Shown in pieces: positions 1 to 7,815 of a stretch of 16,598 bases of DNA (its first letter is position 1; each line of letters starts with the position of its first letter). Both the position numbers and the translations under genes were made by a program. The notes beneath the pieces are model-generated. The model saw nothing but the letters and a program-made list of their open reading frames with translations. It searched no databases and had not been told where the DNA came from. This DNA is from RGIG9114 sp045592865 (GTDB lineage: Bacteria; Bacillota; Clostridia; Oscillospirales; JAGBHD01): positions 1 through 16,598 of the forward strand of contig JAZNVP010000026.1 in NCBI GenBank assembly GCA_045592865.1. The letters run 5' to 3'.

Positions 1-973
1 TAGCTTTCAATTCATCATCTGTTAAAGGAGCGGCGAAGGCAGCCCTTGCATTTTCTGCTATTTGCTCGGGTGAGGAAGCGCCAATTATAACACTTGCAAT
101 ATCGTTATCCTTGAGTATCCAGGAAAGAGCTAACTGTGCTAATGTCTGACTTCTCGATAGAGCAATTTCATCAAGTGATTTAATGAGTTCAACGTATTCT
201 TTAGTGATTTGTTCTTCCTTAAGAAACCTTCCGTCACTCTTAATTCGAGAGTCTGAAGGAATTCCTCTTAAATATCTTTCTGTCAGAAGTCCCTGAGCCA
301 AAGGACTGAAAGCAACCAACCCGCAACCGTTTTTAGCGGCGTATTCTTTAAGTCCGTTTTCTTCAATTGTTCTGTCAAAAAGGTTGTATCTTATTTGGTT
401 AACAACAAATGGGGTCTTTAGTTCTTTAAGAATTTTTATAGCTTTTTCTGTTGTTTCACAATCGTAATTGGAGATACCCGCATATAAAGCCTTTCCGCTT
501 CTAACGGCCTGATCAAGAGCAAGCATTGATTCCTCAAGCGGTGTATCGGGGTCCATTCTGTGATGGTAGAAAATATCAACGTAATCAAGCCCTAATCTTT
601 TAAGACTCTGGTCTAAACTTGAAAGAAGATACTTTCTGCTTCCCATATCACCGTAAGGACCCGGCCACATTGTGTATCCTGCCTTGGTAGCTATAAGAAG
701 TTCGTCGCGATAGGGTTTTAAATCACTCGAAATAATTTTGCCGAGATTTTCCTCTGCGCTGCCTGGAGTAGGGCCGTAGTTATTTGCGAGATCAAAATAG
801 GTTATACCGTTATCGAATGCGGTAAAACACATTCTCTTCATATTTTCTAAATTAGCGTTAGAACCGAAATTGTGCCAGAATCCTAAAGAAACAACGGGAA
901 CCTTAAGTCCGCTATTGCCGAGCTTTCGGTATTTCATAAGACTGTAACGCATTTCATTTGCAGAATAAGGCAT
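1..973 (-). CDS. aldo/keto reductase, YghZ/GPR-like (3' end cut by window)
   Basis: NAD(P)H-dependent oxidoreductase of the aldo/keto reductase superfamily, closest in motif pattern to the YghZ (L-glyceraldehyde 3-phosphate reductase) group; cytoplasmic. The frame is open from the ATG at 973 to the window edge, about 324 codons, so only the last residues are missing. The catalytic tetrad is visible: Asp61 and Tyr66 (FDLANNYG), Lys97 (ATKAGY) and His138 (FYHHRMD). The insert TMWPGPYGDMGSRKYL (about 101-116) and the N-terminal RYSLMKYRKLG are typical of the YghZ group. The start is supported by AGAAAGGA 9 nt upstream and by the N-terminal match to the family. The gene diverges from rimP, with its own promoter. 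The substrate cannot be inferred; many relatives reduce small aldehydes or methylglyoxal. Family call is firm, physiological role open. Confidence 0.92.
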   Translation of the reverse strand, partial: MPYSANEMRYSLMKYRKLGNSGLKVPVVSLGFWHNFGSNANLENMKRMCFTAFDNGITYFDLANNYGPTPGSAEENLGKIISSDLKPYRDELLIATKAGYTMWPGPYGDMGSRKYLLSSLDQSLKRLGLDYVDIFYHHRMDPDTPLEESMLALDQAVRSGKALYAGISNYDCETTEKAIKILKELKTPFVVNQIRYNLFDRTIEENGLKEYAAKNGCGLVAFSPLAQGLLTERYLRGIPSDSRIKSDGRFLKEEQITKEYVELIKSLDEIALSRSQTLAQLALSWILKDNDIASVIIGASSPEQIAENARAAFAAPLTDDELKA

Positions 974-1013
974 AGATATTAGTCCTTTCTGAAATTGTAT
1001 TATTAACAATAAT

Positions 1014-1042
1014 ATTGTATAATTTTAGCGAAAAAAAGTCAA
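1014..1042 (-). promoter_or_regulatory. sigma-A-type promoter of the aldo/keto reductase gene
   Basis: On the minus strand TTGACT (1042-1037), a 17-nt spacer, then TACAAT (1019-1014). Predicted transcription start is near 1007, giving a 5' UTR of about 35 nt that carries the AGAAAGGA ribosome binding site at 990-983. It lies back to back with the rimP promoter. Confidence 0.7.
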
Positions 1043-1065
1043 GTTTCAAAAAAGCAATAAAACAC

Positions 1066-1093
1066 TTGATTTTTTAAATATATATGATATAAT
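1066..1093 (+). promoter_or_regulatory. sigma-A-type promoter of the rimP-nusA-infB operon
   Basis: TTGATT (1066-1071), a 16-nt spacer and a perfect TATAAT (1088-1093), preceded by TGA (1085-1087), which makes an extended -10. Transcription should start near 1100, about 13 nt before a strong hairpin. This is the only clear promoter seen for the nine genes that follow. Confidence 0.8.
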
Positions 1094-1112
1094 ATATTCA
1101 TAAAGTTTTAAA

Positions 1113-1141
1113 GAAAGAGTAGGTTGTCGACCTGCTCTTTC
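1113..1141 (+). promoter_or_regulatory. rimP leader hairpin, possible attenuator
   Basis: GAAAGAGTAGGT (1113-1124) pairs with ACCTGCTCTTTC (1130-1141) over 12 base pairs including one G-U, with loop TGTCG. It sits at the very 5' end of the predicted mRNA and ends 9 nt before the rimP Shine-Dalgarno. The 3' arm ends in CTCTTTCGTTT, a U-rich but imperfect run. Attenuator-like hairpins ahead of rimP/nusA/infB operons are known in bacteria. Whether this one terminates, stabilises the mRNA or is a protein target cannot be told from the sequence. Confidence 0.6.
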
Positions 1142-1162
1142 GTTTATAATAGGAGAGTTTAT

Positions 1163-1648
1163 ATGGGAAAAGGATCGGTTTCGGTTCAGAAAGCAAAAGC
1201 TTTAGGTGAACCGATAGCAAAAGAATTAGGGTTAAGCTTATGGGACGTTAGATTTGAAAAAGAAGGTGCTTCTTGGTTTTTAAGATACATCATCGACAAA
1301 GAAACTCCTGTAACTTTCGATGATTGCGAGGCATTTAGCAGAAGAGTAGATAAGCTTCTCGATGAAGAAGACTTCATTGAACAGAGCTATTATCTTGACG
1401 TTTCTTCGCCCGGCATTGAAAGAGAACTGAAGAGAGACGAGCATTTCGAAAAATCAATTGGCAAGGAAGTTAAGGTATCTCTTATTCGTCCTGATGAGAA
1501 CGGTAATAAATTATATATCGGTTTGTTGAATAGATATGAAAATAAATCGGTTTATATTTCGGCAGAAGGAAAGGAACTTGTTATTGAACTTTCCGCAGTA
1601 AGCAGTGTTAAATTAAATGACGATAAATTTTTCGGAGGTAATGATTAA
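1163..1648 (+). CDS. rimP: ribosome maturation factor RimP
   Basis: 161-residue cytoplasmic factor for 30S subunit maturation (YlxS/RimP family). It has an N-terminal alpha/beta domain (about 1-85) with the family signature DVSSPGIERELKR near the domain junction, followed by a small SH3-like beta domain to the C-terminus. The ATG at 1163 is chosen because AGGAGAG lies at 1151-1157 at good spacing. An upstream in-frame TTG at 1124 falls inside the leader hairpin and has no ribosome binding site. It is the first gene of the operon and is followed 2 nt later by nusA, whose Shine-Dalgarno lies inside the end of rimP. Length and motifs are normal for the family. Confidence 0.96.
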   Translation: MGKGSVSVQKAKALGEPIAKELGLSLWDVRFEKEGASWFLRYIIDKETPVTFDDCEAFSRRVDKLLDEEDFIEQSYYLDVSSPGIERELKRDEHFEKSIGKEVKVSLIRPDENGNKLYIGLLNRYENKSVYISAEGKELVIELSAVSSVKLNDDKFFGGND

Positions 1649-1650
1649 AA

Positions 1651-2703
1651 ATGAACAACAATGAGTTTTTTGAAGCCTTAGAACTTCTTGAAAAAGAAAG
1701 AGGAGTTCCTGCAGCTAGTTTGGCAGAAAAAATAGAGGTTGCTATTGCAACTGCTCTTCGCCGTGACTATGCAGGATGTGAGAATATCAACGTTAAGGTT
1801 GATTTTGAAAAAAGAAAGATGCTTGTTTCCATTAAAAAGATGGTTGTTGAAGAGGTTGTCGACGAAGCTAACGAAATAACACTCGATGCAGCAAGAAAGC
1901 ATTCGAAGAGAGCCGCTGTCGGCAAACTTGTAGAGATTAAAATTGAAACAAGAGACTTGGGCAGAATTGTTGCACAGAACGCTAAACATATTATCAGACA
2001 GGGCCTTAGAGATGCAGAAAAGAGTGTTGTTTTAGAGGAGTTTCAGTCTAAGACTCACGAGATCGTTAGCGCTGTTGTTCAGAAGGTTGACGAAAAAAGA
2101 GGAACTGTTACTCTTGAAATCGGTAAGCACGAAGCGATATTACCTCTTAACGAGCAGATTAAAACCGAACGTTTGGTTGAGGGTATGAGAACTAAGGTTT
2201 ATATCGTTGACGTTCAGAGCACAGAGAGAGGCCCAAAGATTATGATTTCAAGAACCCATCCTGGACTCGTTAAGCGTCTTTTCGAAATGGAAGTCCCTGA
2301 GATTTATGACGGAACAGTTGAAATCAAGGCAATCGCCAGAGAGGCGGGTAGCCGCTCCAAAATCGCTGTTATCAGTAACGATGAGAATGTTGACGCTATT
2401 GGCGCTTGCATCGGTAATAGGGGCGCTAGAATCGACGCTGTGGTTAATGAACTCGGCGGAGAAAAGATCGACATTGTAAATTATAGTGAAGACCCTGTTG
2501 AATTCATTAAAGCAGCCCTTGCCCCTGCAACAGTATTATCTGTTGAAATTTTAGAGGGCGAAGGTAAATCCTGTAAAGTAACCGTTCCTGATAATCAATT
2601 GTCCCTTGCGATCGGAAATAAAGGACAAAATGCATTTTTAGCAGTTAGATTAACTGGCTACAAAATAGATATTAAGCCTGAAAGCGGATTTTTCGGAGAA
2701 TAA
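1651..2703 (+). CDS. nusA: transcription termination/antitermination factor NusA
   Basis: 350-residue RNA-polymerase-binding elongation factor that modulates pausing, termination and antitermination. Domain order is the N-terminal polymerase-binding domain (about 1-125), an S1 domain (about 130-200), then two KH domains. The region EAGSRSKIAV leads into KH1 with CIGNRGARID, and KH2 carries AIGNKGQNAFLAVRLTGYKID. The protein ends just after KH2, so it has the short Firmicutes form without the acidic C-terminal repeats of proteobacterial NusA. GGAGGT at 1634-1639, inside rimP, serves the ATG at 1651; the 2-nt intergenic gap suggests translational coupling. Nothing is unusual in length or motifs. 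Confidence 0.97.
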   Translation: MNNNEFFEALELLEKERGVPAASLAEKIEVAIATALRRDYAGCENINVKVDFEKRKMLVSIKKMVVEEVVDEANEITLDAARKHSKRAAVGKLVEIKIETRDLGRIVAQNAKHIIRQGLRDAEKSVVLEEFQSKTHEIVSAVVQKVDEKRGTVTLEIGKHEAILPLNEQIKTERLVEGMRTKVYIVDVQSTERGPKIMISRTHPGLVKRLFEMEVPEIYDGTVEIKAIAREAGSRSKIAVISNDENVDAIGACIGNRGARIDAVVNELGGEKIDIVNYSEDPVEFIKAALAPATVLSVEILEGEGKSCKVTVPDNQLSLAIGNKGQNAFLAVRLTGYKIDIKPESGFFGE

Positions 2704-2721
2704 TTTTCGGTAGGTGATATT

Positions 2722-2988
2722 ATGCAAACGAAGAAGCGACCTGAAAGAATGTGTCTTGGTTGTAAAGAACAAAAATTGAAGACCGAGCTTTGTAGAGTAG
2801 TCAGAGATAAAGAAGGTGTTGTAAGTTTTGATGCAACCGGTAAAAAATCAGGCAGAGGTGCATACGTTTGCAATAATATTACTTGTTTTGAAAAAGCATT
2901 AAAAACTAAAGCGTTTGAACGTGCCTTATCGGTTTATATCTCTGAAGATACGGCAAAACTTTTGAGGGAAGCGATCGAGAATGGATAA
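2722..2988 (+). CDS. rnpM: YlxR/RnpM family RNA-binding protein (DUF448)
   Basis: 88-residue small basic protein of the YlxR family, which in Bacillus has been described as a modulator of RNase P (RnpM). Visible family marks are the N-terminal PERMCLGCKEQK and the hallmark GRGAYVC (44-50). Four cysteines, C11, C14, C50 and C55, are placed so that they could bind a metal; that is inference. It lies 18 nt after nusA and overlaps the next gene by 8 nt, the usual nusA-ylxR-ylxQ-infB order. The upstream ribosome binding site (TAGGTGA) is weak, so expression may depend on ribosomes arriving from nusA. Confidence 0.93.
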   Translation: MQTKKRPERMCLGCKEQKLKTELCRVVRDKEGVVSFDATGKKSGRGAYVCNNITCFEKALKTKAFERALSVYISEDTAKLLREAIENG

Positions 2989-3310
2989 AATTCTTTCTTA
3001 TATATCACTTGCTAAAAAAGCAGGAAAGGTATCGGCAGGATTTGAAGAGGTCAGTCATAATATACTAATGAACCAAGTTTTTCTTGTTTTGTTGACCGAA
3101 GATCTCTCACCGAAAACAATTAAGAACATTAGTTTTGTTTGCGAAAAAAATAACGTTAATGTTTTGAAACTTAAAACCGATATGATGCGTATAGAAAAAC
3201 TGATAAACAAAAGGTCCGGAATTATCGCTATTAAGGACGAGGGCTTTGCAGCAGCTATTGTGAAAGCTTTTGTTAAGTATATGGAGGATGCAGATGTTAG
3301 TAAAATATAA
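2981..3310 (+). CDS. ylxQ: L7Ae-family ribosomal-protein-like RNA-binding protein (YlxQ)
   Basis: 109-residue member of the L7Ae/L30e/S12e/Gadd45 fold, the YlxQ group found between ylxR and infB in Firmicutes. The opening MDKILSYISLAKKAGKVSAG is characteristic, followed by alternating hydrophobic strands (VFLVLLTEDLS, GIIAIKDEGFA) as expected for this fold. L7Ae proteins bind kink-turn RNA; the target of this family is not certain. The ATG at 2981 overlaps the end of ylxR by 8 nt, and infB begins 17 nt before its stop. The tight overlaps indicate translational coupling across three genes. Confidence 0.9.
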   Translation: MDKILSYISLAKKAGKVSAGFEEVSHNILMNQVFLVLLTEDLSPKTIKNISFVCEKNNVNVLKLKTDMMRIEKLINKRSGIIAIKDEGFAAAIVKAFVKYMEDADVSKI

Positions 3311-5615
3311 AGTAAATGAGGTTGCTCGAGACCTCAGTGTTGATGCTAAAGAGGTTATTTCCGTTATTTCTGAGTATATTGGAGAAACCAAAAAATCGGT
3401 AAGCACTCTTAATGAAGATGAGCTTAACGTCGTTTTCGATTATTTTTCTCAAAAAAATGCGGTTGAATCTCTTGATGCATATTTTGCAGAGGGCTTAAAG
3501 AAGAAAGAGAAGAAGGCAGAAGAGGTCAAGGAAGTAGAGACTGTGGTTAAAACTGAAAAGAAACCCGAAACTTCAAAAGTTGTGGCAACACCTTCTAAAA
3601 ATGCTCCTGAGAAAACGGAAAAGGTCGCAAACGAAAAGATAGAAAAGGTTTATAAGCATATTGACACCAGAGGCAACTATGTAAACCTTGATAAATATAA
3701 TGAAAAATATGAGCAGATGTCGGGCAATCAGAGAAACGATAACTTCTATCAGAAGAAGCAGAAGCTTAATCAGCGTTCTCAGCAGAGAGGAAAGCCTCAG
3801 TCTGCGAAGAGAGAAACAGAGGCAGATAAACTCAGAAGAATTCAGCTTGAAAAGATCAAGAAGCAGCCTATTAAGGTTAGCATTCCGCCTGAGATAACTG
3901 TTGGAGAATTGGCTTCAAGACTTAAAAAGACTGCCACTGAGGTTATTAAGAAGTTAATTGCTTTAGGTCAGATGTTAACCGTTAATGATCTTATCGATTT
4001 TGATACTGCTTCTATAATTGCAATGGAATTCGGAGCAAAGATCGAAAAAGAAGTTGTTGTGACAATAGAAGAAAGACTTATCGATACAACTGAAGATGCA
4101 GAGGAAAATCTTGTTGAGAGAAGCCCTGTCGTAGTTGTTATGGGTCATGTTGACCACGGTAAAACCTCTCTCTTGGATGCTATCAAGCATTCGAGAGTAA
4201 CTGCAACAGAGGCAGGCGGAATTACTCAGCACATTGGTGCTTATAGAGTAGAAGCAGGTGGAAAGAGCATAACGTTCCTTGACACACCGGGACATGAAGC
4301 TTTTACAGAGATGCGTGCGCGCGGTGCTTCAATAACTGACGTTGCTATTCTTGTTGTTGCCGCAGACGATGGAATTATGCCTCAGACTGTTGAGGCCATC
4401 AATCACGCTAAAGCCGCAGGTGTTTCTATTATCGTTGCAATAAATAAGATAGATAAACCCGAAGCAAATCCCGAAAGAGTAAAACAAGAACTCACTGAGT
4501 ATGAGCTTGTTCCTGAGGAGTGGGGTGGAGATACGGTTTGTTGCCCTGTTTCTGCACTTACCGGTGAAGGTATTGATAACCTTCTTGAAATGGTAAACCT
4601 TGTTTCTGACCTGAAAGAGCTTAAGGCTAATCCTTCCCGTCTTGCTAAGGGAACAGTTGTTGAAGCAAGACTTGATAAGGGAAGAGGCCCTGTTGCAACA
4701 ATCCTTGTTCAGAACGGAACTCTTCGCACAGGTGACGTTGTTATTGCAGGAACGTCCGTTGGTAAAGTAAGAGTTATGCTCGACGATAAGGGTAATAAGA
4801 TCAAAGAGGCAGGACCTAGTGTGCCTGTCGAAATAACCGGTCTTGCTGAGGTTCCTATGGCTGGTGACGTTTTCAATGCCGTTGAGGATGAAAGACTTGC
4901 AAGAGAACTTATCGATCAGAGAAAGTTCGAAGCAAAAGAAGAGCAGTTTAAAGAGTATAACAAGGTAACTCTTGATAATCTTTTCGCTCAGATCGAAAAG
5001 GGAGAGATGAAAGAACTTCCTATTATCGTTAAGGCAGACGTTCAGGGTTCTGTTGAGGCGGTTAAACAGTCGCTCGAGAAATTATCTAACGACGAGGTCA
5101 GAGTTAAGGTTATTCACGGCGGAGTCGGCGGTGTTACTGAGTCCGATGTTCTTTTGGCTGCGGCGTCATCTGCTATTATCGTCGGCTTTAACGTTCGTCC
5201 CGACGCAGTAGCACGTGACAGAGCTGAAAAAGACGGTGTTGATTTAAGACTTTATAGAATTATTTACGATGCTATCGATGAAGTAGCAAACGCTATGAAG
5301 GGTATGCTCGCACCTAAATACAGAGACGTTGATCTCGGTAAGGCTGAGGTTCGTCAGGTCTATAAGATTTCTTCCGTTGGTGCGGTTGCAGGATGCTATG
5401 TAGTTGAAGGCAAGATTCAGAGAAACGCTAAGATCAGAATAGTTCGCGACGGTATCATTGTTGCCGAGGATACAATGGCTTCCTTAAAGAGATTTAAGGA
5501 CGATCAGAGAGAGGTCGCAACCGGATATGAATGTGGAATTAGCCTTGAAAAGTTTAACGATTTCAAGGAAGGCGATCTGTTCGAGGCTTATATTACTGAG
5601 GAATACAGAGATTAA
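3294..5615 (+). CDS. infB: translation initiation factor IF-2
   Basis: 773-residue GTPase that delivers initiator fMet-tRNA to the 30S subunit and promotes subunit joining. An N-terminal IF2-N module (about 1-50) is followed by a long lysine/glutamate-rich linker (about 65-195) and a second IF2-N module (about 200-250). The G domain shows GHVDHGKT (284-291), the switch I region GGITQHIG (308-315), DTPGH (330-334), NKID (384-387) and SALTGEG. Elongation-factor-like domains and the fMet-tRNA-binding C2 domain with GYECG follow. ATG 3294 is chosen because GGAGG lies 6 nt upstream (3283-3287); an in-frame TTG at 3270 and an ATG at 3288 lack suitable spacing. It overlaps ylxQ by 17 nt. Confidence 0.97.
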   Translation: MLVKYKVNEVARDLSVDAKEVISVISEYIGETKKSVSTLNEDELNVVFDYFSQKNAVESLDAYFAEGLKKKEKKAEEVKEVETVVKTEKKPETSKVVATPSKNAPEKTEKVANEKIEKVYKHIDTRGNYVNLDKYNEKYEQMSGNQRNDNFYQKKQKLNQRSQQRGKPQSAKRETEADKLRRIQLEKIKKQPIKVSIPPEITVGELASRLKKTATEVIKKLIALGQMLTVNDLIDFDTASIIAMEFGAKIEKEVVVTIEERLIDTTEDAEENLVERSPVVVVMGHVDHGKTSLLDAIKHSRVTATEAGGITQHIGAYRVEAGGKSITFLDTPGHEAFTEMRARGASITDVAILVVAADDGIMPQTVEAINHAKAAGVSIIVAINKIDKPEANPERVKQELTEYELVPEEWGGDTVCCPVSALTGEGIDNLLEMVNLVSDLKELKANPSRLAKGTVVEARLDKGRGPVATILVQNGTLRTGDVVIAGTSVGKVRVMLDDKGNKIKEAGPSVPVEITGLAEVPMAGDVFNAVEDERLARELIDQRKFEAKEEQFKEYNKVTLDNLFAQIEKGEMKELPIIVKADVQGSVEAVKQSLEKLSNDEVRVKVIHGGVGGVTESDVLLAAASSAIIVGFNVRPDAVARDRAEKDGVDLRLYRIIYDAIDEVANAMKGMLAPKYRDVDLGKAEVRQVYKISSVGAVAGCYVVEGKIQRNAKIRIVRDGIIVAEDTMASLKRFKDDQREVATGYECGISLEKFNDFKEGDLFEAYITEEYRD

Positions 5616-5632
5616 GAAAGAGGGATTTCTAT

Positions 5633-5977
5633 ATGGCTTCATTCAAACTCCAAAGAGCAACGGAGGATCTAAAGAGAGAATTAGCTGCCGTTATAAGAGA
5701 ACTAAAAGATTCCAGAATAACAAGTATGCTGTCTGTTATTAAGGTTGATCTTTCTAAGGATATGTCTTATGCAAAGGTGTATGTTAGTGATCTTAACGGT
5801 GCAGACGCATCCGCACTTGCGGTTAAGGGCTTGGAGAATGCTAAAGGCTATATAAAAAGAGAAATTTCGAATAAGTTAGGGCTTCGCAAGGCGCCTGAAC
5901 TTAAATTTATTATTGATGATTCTCTTGAATACAGTGCAAACATCAACCGTATTTTAGAGGATATAAACAGAGGATAA
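5633..5977 (+). CDS. rbfA: 30S ribosome-binding factor RbfA
   Basis: 114-residue KH-like 30S assembly factor acting in 16S rRNA 5'-end maturation and cold adaptation. The N-terminus FKLQRATEDLKRELAAVI and the segment AKVYVSDLNG followed by LRKAPELKFIIDDSLEYS (near the end) match the family. Length is normal. It starts 17 nt after infB behind a purine-rich AAGAAAGAGGG site, and ends 3 nt before the DHH phosphoesterase. The ylxP gene found between infB and rbfA in Bacillus is absent here. Confidence 0.95.
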   Translation: MASFKLQRATEDLKRELAAVIRELKDSRITSMLSVIKVDLSKDMSYAKVYVSDLNGADASALAVKGLENAKGYIKREISNKLGLRKAPELKFIIDDSLEYSANINRILEDINRG

Positions 5978-5980
5978 AAT

Positions 5981-6925
5981 ATGTTAACAGTAAAAGATGT
6001 GGCAGATTTTCTGAAGAAAAATGACAATTATAGAATACTGTGCCATCAAAATCCTGATGGAGATACTATTGGCAGTGCGTTTGCTTTAGCATCTGCCCTT
6101 AGTAAGATCGGTAAAAATGCACATATTTGTTGCAGTGATGTATTTTCGCCTCAATATTCTTATATGACTGGCGAAGAGCATATCAATGAAGACCTTCCTT
6201 TTGACACTTTGATCACAGTAGATATTGCAGCTGAGGGGTTAATAGGTAAGAAATACGAGCATCTTTCCGACAAAGTTGATCTTCTTATTGACCATCATTA
6301 TTCAAACACCCTTTATGCAAAAAACTGTTATGTAAATTCTGATTCGGCATCAAACTGCGAAAATATCTATGATATTATTATTGAACTTGGTGTTGAAATA
6401 GATAAACATATTGCAGATTGCATTTATACCGGTATTACTACCGATACAGGTTGTTTCAGATATTCCAGTGTTAACCATAGAACCCATACGGTTGCTTGTG
6501 AGGTAATTAAAGCTGGGGCCGATCACGCAAATATAAATAAAATTATGTTTGAAACCAAGTCATTAGCAAGAATTAATATCGAGAGAATGGCGCTTAATTC
6601 GCTTCAGATGTATTATGATAACCGTCTTGCAATAATTTTTGTAACGCAGGATATGATTAAAAAGTCGGGAGCAAGAGAGGATGAACTTGAAGGCATAGCT
6701 TCTATTCCTCGCGAAATTGAGGGTGTTTACGTTGGAGTCCTTTGCAGAGAAAAACCCGATGGTAGCATTAGAGTTTCTTTAAGAACAACAGAGCAGGTAG
6801 ATGCAGCAGAAATCGCAAAATGTTTCCAAGGCGGAGGTCACAAGAGAGCGGCAGGCTGCACTATTAATGACACGATTGCAAACGCAAGAGACAGAATCGT
6901 TGAGGCAGTAGGAAAGGTTCTTTAA
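5981..6925 (+). CDS. nrnA: DHH/DHHA1 phosphoesterase, NrnA-like (oligoribonuclease / pAp phosphatase)
   Basis: 314-residue manganese-type phosphoesterase. NrnA proteins degrade nanoRNAs of a few nucleotides and dephosphorylate 3'-phosphoadenosine 5'-phosphate. Metal and catalytic motifs are intact: HQNPDGD (22-28), Asp81 in TVDIA, the signature DHH (104-106), and TDTGCFRY (154-161). The C-terminal DHHA1 substrate-binding domain carries GGGHKRAAG (284-292). It lies between rbfA (3-nt gap) and truB (1-nt overlap), a common place for nrnA-type genes in Clostridia. The exact substrate is inferred from the family and this conserved neighbourhood; other DHH enzymes cut cyclic dinucleotides, but they usually carry extra domains that are missing here. 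Confidence 0.9.
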   Translation: MLTVKDVADFLKKNDNYRILCHQNPDGDTIGSAFALASALSKIGKNAHICCSDVFSPQYSYMTGEEHINEDLPFDTLITVDIAAEGLIGKKYEHLSDKVDLLIDHHYSNTLYAKNCYVNSDSASNCENIYDIIIELGVEIDKHIADCIYTGITTDTGCFRYSSVNHRTHTVACEVIKAGADHANINKIMFETKSLARINIERMALNSLQMYYDNRLAIIFVTQDMIKKSGAREDELEGIASIPREIEGVYVGVLCREKPDGSIRVSLRTTEQVDAAEIAKCFQGGGHKRAAGCTINDTIANARDRIVEAVGKVL

Positions 6926-7815
6926 TGAATGGGATAATTGTAATAGATAAGCCTTCAGGAATAACTTCATTTAGAGTTATATCTATCTTGAGAAGGCTTC
7001 TCGGTCAAAAAAGAATAGGACATAGCGGAACCCTTGATCCAATGGCGACAGGGGTTTTGCCTGTTTTTCTCGGAACAGCAGCTCGATGCGTTGATATTCT
7101 ACCGGACACCGACAAAGAGTATCTTGCTGAGGTGATTTTTGGTATACAAACAGACACGCAGGATATAACGGGAGAGGTTATTTCGAAATCTGATAAAACT
7201 CCCTCATTTGAAGAAGTAGAAAATGCGTTGATGTCTTTTTTAGGTGATATTGAGCAAATACCGCCGATGTATTCGGCAGTATCTGTTGGTGGAAAACGCT
7301 TATATGAACTCGCAAGAGAAGGAAAAACGGTCGAAAGAGAACCCAGGAAGGTTAGAATTAATTCACTTAAGATGATTTCTTTTAATGAAAACAAAATAAC
7401 CTTTTCAGTTAGTTGTAGCAAGGGAACCTATATCAGAACACTTGCAGATGACCTTGGAAAGAAACTCGGTTGCGGCGCTTGTCTTTCCTCTCTTAGAAGA
7501 ACTGCGGCAGGAATTTTCAATGAAACCGATTCTATAACTATAGAAGAACTCGAGAATGCGATAAACGATAACAAACTCGGTGAAATAATAAAACCTACCG
7601 AAACTGTTTTCAAAAGTTACCGCAGTGTAACACTTTCAGAGAAGCAAACTGTTATGTATAATAACGGTGTAACGCTTGATGCGGGTAGAATTACAGGTGC
7701 TATGGGCAAAGGGACTGTAAGGGTTAAAAGCTTTACAGGAGAATTTCTTGGATTAGCGGAAGAAATTGACGGTGAATTTAAGATAATTAAGAATTTGAGG
7801 GGGGAACTCTTATAA
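6925..7815 (+). CDS. truB: tRNA pseudouridine(55) synthase TruB
   Basis: 296-residue enzyme that isomerises U55 in the T-loop of tRNAs. Motif KPSGITSF (9-16) and catalytic Asp38 in GHSGTLDPMATGVLP are intact, as is the conserved KGTYIRTLADDLG with CGA downstream. A C-terminal PUA-like segment (about 235-296) is present. The ATG shares its A with the preceding TAA stop (TAATG), indicating coupled translation. Its own stop, TAA at 7813-7815, overlaps the apparent AUA start of the ribF-like gene (ATAA). Confidence 0.96.
   Translation: MNGIIVIDKPSGITSFRVISILRRLLGQKRIGHSGTLDPMATGVLPVFLGTAARCVDILPDTDKEYLAEVIFGIQTDTQDITGEVISKSDKTPSFEEVENALMSFLGDIEQIPPMYSAVSVGGKRLYELAREGKTVEREPRKVRINSLKMISFNENKITFSVSCSKGTYIRTLADDLGKKLGCGACLSSLRRTAAGIFNETDSITIEELENAINDNKLGEIIKPTETVFKSYRSVTLSEKQTVMYNNGVTLDAGRITGAMGKGTVRVKSFTGEFLGLAEEIDGEFKIIKNLRGELL

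Noticed and set aside
1124..1162. Upstream TTG start extending rimP by 13 residues
   Set aside because: The codon lies in the leader hairpin with no ribosome binding site; ATG 1163 has AGGAGAG at good spacing and begins the conserved region.
3270..3293. TTG start extending infB by eight residues
   Set aside because: GGAGG at 3283-3287 is placed for ATG 3294; the TTG has no Shine-Dalgarno.
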